Below the pieces are notes generated by a model. The model saw nothing but the letters and a program-made list of their open reading frames with translations. It was not told where the DNA came from and did not search any database. 11,729 nucleotides of DNA, taken from an uncultured Prevotella sp. GTDB taxonomy: Bacteria > Bacteroidota > Bacteroidia > Bacteroidales > Bacteroidaceae. The stretch is taken from contig CAMUQM010000045.1 of NCBI GenBank assembly GCA_947095945.1, forward strand, positions 1 to 11,729, given 5' to 3'. The first letter of the stretch is position 1, and every line of letters begins with the position of its first letter. Shown here piece after piece: positions 1 to 7,986 of this stretch. The translations under genes and the position numbers were made by a program.

Positions 1-449
1 GCCATGTCAACCGTAGGCTTGCTCTCCACTTCCTTAAAGACTTTCCCAACGATACGCATTCCTATTGAGGGAATGGGGTGTCCGTTGCCTTGTTCCATTG
101 TCCAGTCTTCATCTGTCAATCGGGTGATACCCCATTGTGTGATAAAGTCAAGCATTGAGAATCCCGGATGATGGTCGAAGACTAATAAGGCTGCACGCAT
201 TAAGGCACTCTGCCCCTTAAGGTCTTTGTCGTCCATTGTAGGATAGAGCCTCAGCAAACTTCTGAATATCTTATAAGCTTCTTCTAACTGGCGTTGTTGA
301 TAGCGTAGTTTCATCATGTCTACGCCAACCCAGAACATAGCTATGGTTGTGTAATGTCCCTTGTGCACTGCATACATAGGAAGAATAGCAGCGTATGCCT
401 CCTCTGTTCGTCCCTGCTTGCGAAGCATAAAGATATCTCTTATCTCCAT
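1..449 (-). CDS. TPR-like conserved protein, 5' part only
   Basis: The frame is open from an ATG at 449-447 to the left edge, giving about 149 residues with the C-terminus outside the window. The protein starts MEIRDIFMLRKQGRTEEAYA and is helical. Two helix pairs look like tetratricopeptide units: LRKQGRTEEAYAAILPMYAV near residues 8-27 and RYQQRQLEEAYKIFRSLLRL near 48-67. There is no signal peptide or membrane segment, so it is probably cytoplasmic. It resembles conserved TPR-like proteins of Bacteroidota that begin with a similar motif, but I cannot name a function. An in-frame ATG at 509-507 exists, but it lies in the outer arm of a long hairpin, so I prefer 449, which also has AGGAAAG just before it. 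It lies downstream of susD in the same direction, with no promoter visible in the gap, so it may depend on read-through. Confidence 0.68.
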   Translation of the reverse strand, partial: MEIRDIFMLRKQGRTEEAYAAILPMYAVHKGHYTTIAMFWVGVDMMKLRYQQRQLEEAYKIFRSLLRLYPTMDDKDLKGQSALMRAALLVFDHHPGFSMLDFITQWGITRLTDEDWTMEQGNGHPIPSIGMRIVGKVFKEVESKPTVDM

Positions 450-456
450 CTTTCCT

Positions 457-516
457 AAATTAAAGAAAGCAGATGCCAAAGCCGAAGCCACAGGTTCGTC
501 TTTTAGCATCTGCTTT
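457..516 (-). terminator. Hairpin with T-rich tail after susD
   Basis: Perfect 11-bp arms at 506-516 and 466-476 (AAAGCAGATGC and GCATCTGCTTT on the minus strand). Further inner pairing, AAAG/CTTT and CGAA/TTCG, is broken by one mismatch and a short bulge. In the minus direction the stem runs into TTTCTTTAATTT, which fits an intrinsic terminator or attenuator. It starts 34 bp after the susD stop and ends 16 bp before the next start, so it could end the susCD transcript or reduce read-through into the TPR-like gene. Confidence 0.72.
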
Positions 517-549
517 TTATTTAACAACTTTCTTTCTCAATATCAGTTA

Positions 550-2310
550 TTACTGATTTGTAACAGTCAAACTTCCAGATGTGTCCGGGTTTGGTTTACA
601 TGCTACGTTGTTGTGTGTCTCATATTCAAGGATGAAGAAGTTCATCCATGGGCACACATAACCTTCCTTAGAATTGATTCGGGCAGAGGCTTCATAATTA
701 GTATTGTCCTTTCTACGCACCTGTAGTGCAAGGCGCTTGTAATCAAAGTAAGTGATTCCTTCGCCCCAGAACTCTATGCGCTTCTGTACCATCAATTCTT
801 TTATAAAGTCGTCCATTGTGGTGGCATTGGCAGCCTGATAGGAGTTATCAGTGTAACGATAAGTATTTATAAAGTCTTTCAGCGCCGTAACACCTGCTGC
901 AACACCATCAAGATGGGCGGTTGCTTCAATGTCAATGAACATCATTTCCTCCATGCGCATCAATGGAAGGCTGATGAATTGTCCTTCGTAGGTATCAAAG
1001 ATATTACCCTTTGCAGGTCGGAACTTGATGTTAGCATAGGCTGGTAGCTGCTTCCAAGCTTCCTCGTCTAAGAGGGTCAATCTTTCTTTCTTAGTGCCAA
1101 TAGTGATAGAATCATATTTCTCATAACCCTCATGTGTGCCTGCTGCGTTCGGATCAATCCAAGAGTAGCGACGCCAGTCACCTTGCGGCATCTTGTCATA
1201 TAGGGCACTACCTATCATACGTGTAGCATTGTATGTACCAGCAAGTCCCCACGTGGTTTCTGATGTCACAGTACTGGTAAAGGTGTAATAGATATAACTG
1301 ATTTGCTCACGTGTTGTATAAGCTAACTTCCACATCCATGCTTGGTTGTCCTTATTAAATCCATCTTGTGTGCTATGCCATTGTGTTTCAGTGACAGGAC
1401 TGTAGCCACTGGCAGCCTTGCGAGCATAGGTGCGCGCCTTCTCATAGCACTCGCGAGCCGTGGTTATTCCTAACTTGTCATACTCAATGCTTGCGGAGTC
1501 TTCTGCCGCAATGGCTGCATTAAGGTCACTACTGCTCTGGTCGAAACGACTTGCCATTTCCATCCAAAGGCGTGCCTTGAGTCCATAGACTACACTTAGG
1601 TTAGGCAAAGTCTTGTCGGGACGTGTATAATTAGCGAGATACTCCTCAGCATGATTGAGGTCGGTGAGGATGAAACGGTACATCTTATAGAACGGAGCAC
1701 GTGGATTGTGGCGTTGCATTTCCTTTGTAGTCTTCTCGGTAACGATAGGAACAGTAAGTCCCCATATTCCATCTTTTGTCACCTTATCGTCCAGACTTGC
1801 AATGCCAGTCTTCTTGAATTCGAACAGACGAGCTATGTCAAGATAAGCCATTGCACGATAAGATAGCGCTATACCCAGATAGTTCTTGGATGTAGGCGAA
1901 GCGGTGGTAGGGTCTATTACATTTGTTACATTGTTACAGGTAGCAATGAAATCGTAATAGAAACGATAGGTGTAATAGGCATTATAGCGTGTGTTCACGC
2001 CGCTTTCTACCGTTGTCCAATAACTATAATTACTGCTGTAAACAGGGATGTCACTTCCTAATATTTCCCTATAAAACATCTGACAAGGATAACCCCAATC
2101 GTTTAGAGGGTCACCGGAGCCCCATGAGTCGAATGTTATCATATAGGAAAGAATACCATTAATGAGTCCCTCTTGTGAGGAAGGTATCTTCTTTACTTGG
2201 TCAGAAGTCAATACTCCCGATGGCTCTATGTTATCAATACAAGAAACGAGTCCGAAAGTAGTAGCAATAATGACCAACGATATGATGTGATTTGATATTA
2301 AGCGTTTCAT
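550..2310 (-). CDS. SusD/RagB-family nutrient-binding outer-membrane lipoprotein
   Basis: 586 residues, within the usual SusD range. The N-terminus MKRLISNHIISLVIIATTFG ends in a lipobox (LVSC), with Cys24 as the expected lipidated residue after signal peptidase II cleavage. The rest has the family's helical TPR-type layout, for example YLGIALSYRAMAYLDIARLF in the N-terminal half. It ends with the conserved near-C-terminal block KRIEFWGEGITYFDYKRL. SusD proteins sit on the outer face of the outer membrane as a lid over a SusC transporter and capture glycans or peptides. The gene follows susC with a 31-bp gap and must share its transcript. The substrate cannot be inferred, because the window shows no neighbouring glycoside hydrolase, lyase or peptidase. 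Start chosen as the only ATG that gives a full lipoprotein signal. Confidence 0.95.
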   Translation of the reverse strand: MKRLISNHIISLVIIATTFGLVSCIDNIEPSGVLTSDQVKKIPSSQEGLINGILSYMITFDSWGSGDPLNDWGYPCQMFYREILGSDIPVYSSNYSYWTTVESGVNTRYNAYYTYRFYYDFIATCNNVTNVIDPTTASPTSKNYLGIALSYRAMAYLDIARLFEFKKTGIASLDDKVTKDGIWGLTVPIVTEKTTKEMQRHNPRAPFYKMYRFILTDLNHAEEYLANYTRPDKTLPNLSVVYGLKARLWMEMASRFDQSSSDLNAAIAAEDSASIEYDKLGITTARECYEKARTYARKAASGYSPVTETQWHSTQDGFNKDNQAWMWKLAYTTREQISYIYYTFTSTVTSETTWGLAGTYNATRMIGSALYDKMPQGDWRRYSWIDPNAAGTHEGYEKYDSITIGTKKERLTLLDEEAWKQLPAYANIKFRPAKGNIFDTYEGQFISLPLMRMEEMMFIDIEATAHLDGVAAGVTALKDFINTYRYTDNSYQAANATTMDDFIKELMVQKRIEFWGEGITYFDYKRLALQVRRKDNTNYEASARINSKEGYVCPWMNFFILEYETHNNVACKPNPDTSGSLTVTNQ

Positions 2311-2341
2311 AATGAAGTACTATTAATGTAAGAAGATATAG

Positions 2342-5300
2342 TTAGAATGTTAGTTTAATACCACCAGAGATAGTTCTTGTAGGACTGTAGGTAGATGTAC
2401 TACTGCCACCAGAGAAGGAGCCACGTGGGTCGAATCCCTTGCGCTTACTCCAGAAGTAAACGTTGTCAGCAGCCAAGTAGATGCGTACATTCTCTATTCC
2501 AATCTTGTTTACCCACAGCTTAGGAAGAGTGTAACCAAGATTGATATTCTGTAGGGTTAGATAGCTACCGCTGATAAGGAAGCGGTCGCAGAGAGCGTTT
2601 ACGCTTGGGTCATCATATTGCCAACGAGGGATATTGCTGGTCGGGTTGTCTGTTGACCAAGCCTTGAGTACATCTTGATGGAGTGCAGCTCCGCCTAAAG
2701 TACCTGTTGGAACACCCATTGAACTTGCATAACCGTAGTCGTAAGACAATCCTCCTAATGAGTAAGCAAAAGAGATTGAGAAGTCGAAACCGTAGGCATA
2801 AAGCGTTGTTCCAAAACCGCCATAGAGGTCTGGGTGTGGACTTCCACAAGAGTAGTAAGTCGCATTACCATATACATCTGTTGTCTTTAGCGTTCCGTCA
2901 TCATCTGTATAGTACCACAGCGACTTCCCTTCGCTTGATACACCAGCGTAACGTGGCATATACCAGTTGTATATAGGGAGTCCTTCTGCATACAGTCGTT
3001 CGCCACTACTGTAGCCGGGGTGTCCATCTACAACGAGATCAGCTTTGAGTACGTCAGCGAGTTTGGTGATTTCATTTTTGTAAGTAGTAGCATTCACATT
3101 GACATCCCATGAGATATTTTTAGTTTTTAACACAGTGGCAGCGAGATCAATCTCCACACCTTTATTCACCATATCGCCAATGTTGTCGTATGTTCCTTTG
3201 TATCCTGCGGAGTAAGGAGCAAAGACAAAGCAGAGCATATCAGTTGTTTTCTTATAGAAATACTCAATACTACCACGCAAACGGCTATTGAACATTTCAA
3301 AATCAAAGCCTGTATTGAAGTTGTTGTTGGTCTCCCAAGTAATGTTAGGATTTCCTTTCTCGGACAGTACCAAGCCCACCTTGTTGTTTGTGTTCACGAT
3401 GGTATAGGTGTCAATATAGTGGAAATCGCCAATCTTATCATTACCTTGCTGACCGAAAGAAGCCTTCAGTTTCAACATATTCAACCATTTGAAAGACCTC
3501 ATAAAAGGTTCTTTTGTAATGGTCCATGCACCTCCGAGAGAGTAGAAGTTACCCCAACGGTGGTCTGGATCAAAGCGACTGGATGCATCACGACGGTAAG
3601 AAAGACTTCCAAAATACTTCTGGTCGTAGTCATACTGCCCACGGAAGAAGAAGCCTTCAGACTCATATTCGCTGTTACCAGACTCTCCTGTACTATCCAT
3701 CTTTATTGCTCCTGAAAGTGTTTGGTTGGTAAAGTAGGATGCCATACCCACTTTACTACCCCATAAACTCTCATAAGAATAGCGATAGAACTCATGACCA
3801 AGGAGCAGTTCCATGTGATGATGTCCAAAATCTCGGTTGTAGTTCACGAGTTGTTGGAAGTTATAAGAGTAGGTTTGATCGCTTGTTCTTGTCACAACAC
3901 CCGTTGGATAGGCTGTATGACTGTATCCATAGAAAGGCTGTTTGGTCTCAGTTCCACGTAAATTGTTTATAGTAACCGTACCATTAAGGGTAATTTTCAA
4001 TCCCTCAAGAGGCATGATATTCGCATAACCATAGAGAGAATACATATTAACTTTCGAACTATTTGTGTTCAATTTATTCTCTTGTAATGGGTTGATGTTA
4101 GGTAATATTGGGCGCCTTAGTCCAATAACAGCACCATTACCATAGTCATACATCTGTCCATTTTCATCTGTCATGATGTTTCCTTGCTCATCACGAATAA
4201 AGGCAGGATAGATAGGTGCGACATTATTTAACTGATAGAAAAGACCATTATCATTCGATAGAATCACATTGTACTTAGAACGAGCAAAGTTCATGTTCGT
4301 ACCCACCTTCAACCATTTCCGAGCTTCATAGTCGGCTTTTGCACGGACAGTTATACGGTTAAAGTCTGAGTTATAGGCAACACCATCATTGCTTAGATAG
4401 CCTAAAGAAAGATAGTATTGCATTTTATCACTACCTCCCGTCAAGTTTATATCATACTCTTTGCGCAATCCATTACGGAAGGCAATGCGCTGCCAGTCAT
4501 CAGGTAAGATAGTATAACGTTTACCATTATGCTCAATGACACGTCCTAATGTGGCATGTGGGTTCATACGACCGTCAGCACCAATCAACTGTTCTCCATT
4601 TGGAATAGTAAATATAGGATAGCCCAATCCACCTGATGCACCGGGTCCAACGAGTTGCTCATTAGCTGCAGCAGCAGCTTGGGCAGGAGTAAGTCCGAGT
4701 CCATTCAACTGATAATTATAAAGCGCTTTATAATAAGTTTCATAATATAGTTTGGGGTCTCTGATTGTTTCATAATTACGTTTAATACGACTATTAGCAC
4801 CCCATCTCATATCAACAGAAATATGAGCATTGCCAACTTGTGCATGTTTAGTCGTCACCATGATAACGCCATTGGCTCCTCGTGCTCCGTAAAGTGCGGT
4901 TGAAGACGCATCTTTCAGTACGGTTACAGATGCTACATCGGCTGGGTTGAGGTTGTTCCATCCACCATCGTAGGGCGCACCATCCACAATAATTAGTGGA
5001 CTTTGTCCCGCACTGATACTGCTAAAACCACGCACACGAATCGCAGGTGTTGCTCCCGGTTCTCCGCTGTTGTCAACAATCTGAACACCAGCAGCCTCAC
5101 CTTTCAAACTACTCATTACGTTATTAACTTGTTTATGCTCAATCTTTTTAGAGTCAACAATGGCAGCAGAGCCTGTAAACGCTGAACGTTTCTGTTCACC
5201 GAAAGCAGTAACAATCACTTCGTCTAGCGCAGAGTTGTCGTTAATCATCGTAATTTTCATCGTCGGTTTAGTAGGACCAATGAAGGATTTCATACCGACA

Positions 5301-5542
5301 TAAGAAACTTCCAACTTAGCACCAGATTTGACATTGTCAAGGGTAAACTTACCCTCAGTATCTGTTGCTGTTATTAGTTTGCTGTCACCGATTATCTGAA
5401 CAGTTGCACCTATAATCGTTTCACCTGTTTCGTCAACAACAACACCCTTAATAGTGAAAACCTGTTGGGCAAAGCTGACGAGCGTCGACAGCATAAATAA
5501 GGTAGATAAAAAAACTCTTTTCATATTCATAAGGTTGGTCAT
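2342..5542 (-). CDS. SusC/RagA-family TonB-dependent outer-membrane transporter
   Basis: 1066 residues from the chosen start. The signal peptide includes KRVFLSTLFMLSTLVSFA, with likely cleavage before QQ near residue 26. Next comes a carboxypeptidase-regulatory-like domain (about 31-86, KGVVVDETGETIIGATVQI). A TonB-box-like DEVIVTAFGEQKRS lies near 104-117, followed by the plug (to about 235) with the SusC signature VLKDASSTALYGARGANGV. The remainder is a 22-strand-type barrel ending in a terminal Phe (GGIKLTF). It imports the ligand captured by SusD, driven by TonB/ExbBD. The frame can be extended to a TTG at 5590, but that codon is inside the -7 promoter box and would precede the transcript start, so I reject it. 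ATGs at 5542, 5530 and 5524 are all possible; 5542 is the first after the promoter, while 5524 (MKRVF) would give the most typical signal peptide. Confidence 0.95.
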   Translation of the reverse strand: MTNLMNMKRVFLSTLFMLSTLVSFAQQVFTIKGVVVDETGETIIGATVQIIGDSKLITATDTEGKFTLDNVKSGAKLEVSYVGMKSFIGPTKPTMKITMINDNSALDEVIVTAFGEQKRSAFTGSAAIVDSKKIEHKQVNNVMSSLKGEAAGVQIVDNSGEPGATPAIRVRGFSSISAGQSPLIIVDGAPYDGGWNNLNPADVASVTVLKDASSTALYGARGANGVIMVTTKHAQVGNAHISVDMRWGANSRIKRNYETIRDPKLYYETYYKALYNYQLNGLGLTPAQAAAAANEQLVGPGASGGLGYPIFTIPNGEQLIGADGRMNPHATLGRVIEHNGKRYTILPDDWQRIAFRNGLRKEYDINLTGGSDKMQYYLSLGYLSNDGVAYNSDFNRITVRAKADYEARKWLKVGTNMNFARSKYNVILSNDNGLFYQLNNVAPIYPAFIRDEQGNIMTDENGQMYDYGNGAVIGLRRPILPNINPLQENKLNTNSSKVNMYSLYGYANIMPLEGLKITLNGTVTINNLRGTETKQPFYGYSHTAYPTGVVTRTSDQTYSYNFQQLVNYNRDFGHHHMELLLGHEFYRYSYESLWGSKVGMASYFTNQTLSGAIKMDSTGESGNSEYESEGFFFRGQYDYDQKYFGSLSYRRDASSRFDPDHRWGNFYSLGGAWTITKEPFMRSFKWLNMLKLKASFGQQGNDKIGDFHYIDTYTIVNTNNKVGLVLSEKGNPNITWETNNNFNTGFDFEMFNSRLRGSIEYFYKKTTDMLCFVFAPYSAGYKGTYDNIGDMVNKGVEIDLAATVLKTKNISWDVNVNATTYKNEITKLADVLKADLVVDGHPGYSSGERLYAEGLPIYNWYMPRYAGVSSEGKSLWYYTDDDGTLKTTDVYGNATYYSCGSPHPDLYGGFGTTLYAYGFDFSISFAYSLGGLSYDYGYASSMGVPTGTLGGAALHQDVLKAWSTDNPTSNIPRWQYDDPSVNALCDRFLISGSYLTLQNINLGYTLPKLWVNKIGIENVRIYLAADNVYFWSKRKGFDPRGSFSGGSSTSTYSPTRTISGGIKLTF

Positions 5543-5587
5543 AATGTTATTATCAAGTAAGGTTGTCTGTAATAGATATTTATGTCG

Positions 5588-5618
5588 CAAATATAACTAA
5601 AAGTTTCAAACAATCAAA
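5588..5618 (-). promoter_or_regulatory. Bacteroidota-type promoter of susCD
   Basis: On the minus strand TTTG (5618-5615), 19 nt, then TATATTTG (5595-5588). This matches the Bacteroidota primary-sigma consensus TTTG...TAnnTTTG in sequence and spacing. Transcription should start near 5582, leaving a leader of about 40 nt to the ATG at 5542. Confidence 0.8.
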
Positions 5619-5757
5619 TAAATTCGTGTGAATAATTAAAAAAATAACATTTACTTTTAATTTTATGTGTGAGTGTTATTGGTACAAGGATTCAGTTAAA
5701 TTCTAATGTCCCCTTTTTGTATACTTAAGGTGTTGGTTGTTACCATCTATTTTTTTA

Positions 5758-5806
5758 TTCTTCCGTTAAATGCGTGGACACTTTTCGTATAGCTTCAACG
5801 GAAGAA
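5758..5806. repeat. 10-bp inverted repeat, 29-nt loop
   Basis: TTCTTCCGTT at 5758-5767 and its exact complement AACGGAAGAA at 5797-5806. It lies about 140 bp upstream of the susC -33 box. There is no T-run after the stem on the plus strand; on the minus strand TAAAAAAAT follows. It could be a regulator site or a structured RNA, and neither is shown. Confidence 0.5.
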
Positions 5807-5925
5807 CCGAAGTTATTCATTAAATAAAAACATAGTCAAGACTGTCAACTGTCTTTTTATTTTCATCCTTTGACATGGCAAACCTTTTCTTTTTATACTT
5901 TTAAAATTTGCAGATAAGGTTTTGA

Positions 5926-5944
5926 AAAATTATGACATAATTTT
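5926..5944. repeat. AT-rich perfect hairpin
   Basis: AAAATTAT and ATAATTTT, perfect 8-bp arms around a 3-nt loop (GAC). In such AT-rich DNA this could arise by chance, so no role is claimed. Confidence 0.35.
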
Positions 5945-6034
5945 GGATAAAATATCTATAAATAGAGGCAAAAATACGTATAAAAAACAAGTTTGCAACT
6001 AACAGGAAGTCAATTAGTTATAAAGTCGTGCAAG

Positions 6035-6136
6035 AAAAGGTGCTTAATTGGACTTCAAAAGGGCGTTAGTTTGAGCTCAAAAGAGCATCTTTTGCAAGTC
6101 AATTAGGCATCTTTTAGAAGCCAAAAGAGCATGTAT
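6035..6136. repeat. Cluster of degenerate inverted and direct repeats
   Basis: The block AAAAGGTGCTTAATTGGACT (from 6035) is nearly the reverse complement of AAGTCAATTAGGCATCTTTT (6096-6115), with two substitutions and one extra base. Between them are a perfect 12-bp palindrome TTTGAGCTCAAA (6070-6081) and the hairpin AAAAGAGCATCTTTT (6079-6093). Another CAAAAGAGCAT follows at 6122-6132, and a partial copy, AAGTCAATTAG, sits just before the cluster at 6007-6017. The core words CAATTAGGCATCTTTT and AAAAGAGCAT thus occur several times in both orientations. I recall similar words between genes in oral Prevotella genomes, but this is unverified. Confidence 0.6.
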
Positions 6137-6313
6137 TGGAATTGAGTTGTGTGAAAATAATTTACAAATGTTGATTGATATGGGAATAATTTGTAGAAGA
6201 CGAAAAGGCATGGTAATGGTTAGATATAGTATTTATTTGTTTTTTCTGCATTTTATCTTATAGTTTATCCCTCTTTGTGAGACTATCTAAAAGGTTATAT
6301 GAGAAAATAACAT

Positions 6314-6321
6314 TACCTTTG
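6314..6321 (+). promoter_or_regulatory. Probable -7 promoter box of the phosphodiesterase gene
   Basis: TACCTTTG fits TAnnTTTG and lies 26 nt before the ATG at 6348, a typical distance. The -33 region about 19 nt upstream reads AGGTTATA, which matches TTTG poorly, so this may be a weaker promoter. Confidence 0.55.
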
Positions 6322-6347
6322 CCAAAGAAACAAACAATCAAAGTGAT

Positions 6348-6887
6348 ATGAAATATCTATTGGTATCAGATATCCACGGATGTCTACCAGCATTAGAAAA
6401 GGTGCTACAGTTCTATGATCGTGAGCATTGTGATATGCTTTGCGTACTTGGAGACATACTGAATTATGGTCCACGCAACTCTATTCCAGAGGGAATAGAT
6501 GCTAAAGGAATTGTGGAAGCACTGAACAAACGTGCCAATAACATTGTAGCAGTGCGTGGAAACTGTGATGCAGAGGTAGACCAGATGCTGCTTGATTTCC
6601 CAATGATGTCAGACTATTTGATGCTGGTTGATGAAGGACGAAAGATATTCTTGACTCACGGACATATCTATAATAAGACCTCTATGCCAAAAGGTCATGT
6701 CGATGCTATTGTCTACGGACATACGCATCTATGGGAACTCACCCAGCAAGAGGGTACACTTGTTTGTAATCTCGGCTCTATCACTTTCCCAAAAGGTGGG
6801 AATGTAGCAACCTTTATGACCTATGAGAACGGTATTTTTACAGCTTATTCGCTGGATGGAACACCGCTAAAACAAGAGAGAATATAA
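6348..6887 (+). CDS. yfcE: YfcE/MJ0936-family metallophosphodiesterase
   Basis: 179 residues, close to the 184 of E. coli YfcE. All metallophosphoesterase motifs are present in order: D8-x-H10 (SDIHG), G35-D36 with G41 (GDILNYG), G71-N-C-D74 (GNCD), T103-H104-G-H106, and G124-H125-T-H127. These residues bind two divalent metals, usually Mn2+. The family is cytosolic and hydrolyses phosphodiester bonds of model substrates; its physiological substrate is not settled, so the function is family-level only. There is no signal peptide. It is the only plus-strand gene in the window and stands alone, with its own probable promoter and a downstream hairpin. The start is the first ATG after the promoter, and the DxH motif at residue 8 is where the family has it. 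Confidence 0.93.
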   Translation: MKYLLVSDIHGCLPALEKVLQFYDREHCDMLCVLGDILNYGPRNSIPEGIDAKGIVEALNKRANNIVAVRGNCDAEVDQMLLDFPMMSDYLMLVDEGRKIFLTHGHIYNKTSMPKGHVDAIVYGHTHLWELTQQEGTLVCNLGSITFPKGGNVATFMTYENGIFTAYSLDGTPLKQERI

Positions 6888-6891
6888 GTTT

Positions 6892-6933
6892 TTATTAGGC
6901 TAATTGGGCAAATAAGACCAATTAGCCTAATAA
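6892..6933. terminator. Hairpin between two convergent genes, probable bidirectional terminator
   Basis: Perfect 16-bp arms, TTATTAGGCTAATTGG (6892-6907) and CCAATTAGCCTAATAA (6918-6933), with a 10-nt loop. It starts 4 bp after the phosphodiesterase stop and ends 22 bp before the stop of the convergent acyltransferase gene, so it can serve both. Neither side has a clean T-run, so efficiency is uncertain. Confidence 0.7.
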
Positions 6934-6955
6934 GATTAATTAGTTAAGAAGTCCA

Positions 6956-7969
6956 TTAAATTAGCTCTTTCTTTCCAAAGAACAGTCTCGATACTCCTGT
7001 AGCATCCATCAGCCACGTGATTCCAAATGAGCCAGCTATCGCCAATACAACGCTAACAACCATAAAGAACATTCCCGTTGGGTCTACACGAAGTAGTAAA
7101 GGCTGATAGTATTTGGCAAGTATCGTGAAGATAGGCGAGAAGAGTAAGAGTGGTAAAGTGTTACGCCCGATAAAGAGAAAGAGGTCGCGCAGTGGTTGAG
7201 GAATTCCTAATTGATAAAGCCATAACAGTGAGCCGATAACCAAGAAAACCACGCACGCACCCGCAAAAGAAGCCTTATCATAATGCGATGGGTCGATACA
7301 CCATACTACTAAAAGTCCTAATGTCCACCAACGAGCGGGGAAAGCCTGACGAAAGTTGCCTACTGCTTGGCGCACAATAGCACCTACAAGGAAGTAGGCT
7401 GCATTGGCTATTGAGAGGAGTCCGCAGGCGTAAGAAAGCAACCAAAGGAATAGAGCAAGAAGGGTAAACCTACCTAATAATACCTGATTTTCCATACTCA
7501 TCATTTTGATAGGCAGCAGTGGTTTCTCTTGTTTCAATACAGATGAAAAACGCCCTTCAAGTTTCTTGAAAGCAAGATAATAGCAAATACCGCAAAGCAT
7601 CAACGTGTGTAGGTACCAATAAGGACCCATCGGATGAAGGAAGATATGGTCAATAAGAATTCCTGCTGTTAAGTGGTCAATGTGTTCACGGATAGGGAGT
7701 AACGATGCCATCACCGTATAGCCGCTTTCCATCACTGCGTAAGGAATGAAAATCCAAAGCATTGTTTTCCTAAAAGTAGCCCACGATTTGTTCACATTAA
7801 ACAGATAGCCTGACACCAAGAGGAAGCCCGGCATGTGGAAAGTATAGACCAGTTGTTTGGCTACAGGGTAGGTATCGCCAATATAAGCAAGGTGAAAGGC
7901 AATCATCAATGTAATGAACACGAACTTGAGAAAGTCCAGTTCTTCCATCCTTGCCTTTGGTTTATGCAT
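6956..7969 (-). CDS. Acyltransferase 3 family membrane protein
   Basis: 337 residues from the chosen start. It is almost wholly hydrophobic, with roughly ten predicted membrane spans. The N-terminal block EELDFLKFVFITLMIAFHLA has the family's D..K and the histidine at the end of the first span (His24), the proposed catalytic residue. HMPGFLLVSGYLF and PYWYLHTLMLC match the next conserved loops. AT3 proteins move acyl groups, often acetyl, across or onto extracytoplasmic glycans such as O-antigen, capsule or peptidoglycan. It most resembles the fucose 4-O-acetylase-like branch, but its acceptor is unknown. The frame opens at ATG 7981, but a near-perfect promoter places the transcript start there, so I choose the next ATG (7969), which keeps the family-typical basic residue before EELD. 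ATG 7948 is the other choice. No glycan-synthesis genes lie nearby. Confidence 0.88.
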   Translation of the reverse strand: MHKPKARMEELDFLKFVFITLMIAFHLAYIGDTYPVAKQLVYTFHMPGFLLVSGYLFNVNKSWATFRKTMLWIFIPYAVMESGYTVMASLLPIREHIDHLTAGILIDHIFLHPMGPYWYLHTLMLCGICYYLAFKKLEGRFSSVLKQEKPLLPIKMMSMENQVLLGRFTLLALFLWLLSYACGLLSIANAAYFLVGAIVRQAVGNFRQAFPARWWTLGLLVVWCIDPSHYDKASFAGACVVFLVIGSLLWLYQLGIPQPLRDLFLFIGRNTLPLLLFSPIFTILAKYYQPLLLRVDPTGMFFMVVSVVLAIAGSFGITWLMDATGVSRLFFGKKELI

Positions 7970-7986
7970 TTGAATAATCATGGTGA

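Larger units (their letters stand above)
5619..6313. other. Long AT-rich intergenic region between susC and the phosphodiesterase gene
   Basis: About 700 bp between two divergent genes. I see no credible protein-coding frame, tRNA or rRNA. It contains a 10-bp-arm inverted repeat (5758-5806), an AT-rich hairpin (5926-5944) and a cluster of degenerate inverted repeats (6035-6136). A lone TAATTTTG (plus strand, 5938-5945) matches a -7 box but has no -33 TTTG at the right distance. The length leaves room for control sites or a small RNA, but nothing in the sequence proves either. Confidence 0.6.

Noticed and set aside
361..726. Plus-strand 121-residue open frame
   Set aside because: It overlaps the TPR-like gene start, the hairpin and the susD end on the other strand, has no promoter, and its translation resembles no known family.
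5588..5590. TTG start for susC
   Set aside because: The codon is part of the -7 promoter box, so it would lie upstream of the transcript start; the signal peptide begins further downstream.
6001..6136. Possible CRISPR array
   Set aside because: Repeats are degenerate, in both orientations and unevenly spaced, with no unique spacers of constant length and no cas genes.
6348..7969. Functional pairing of the phosphodiesterase and the acyltransferase
   Set aside because: They are convergent, separated by a terminator-like hairpin, and have separate promoters.
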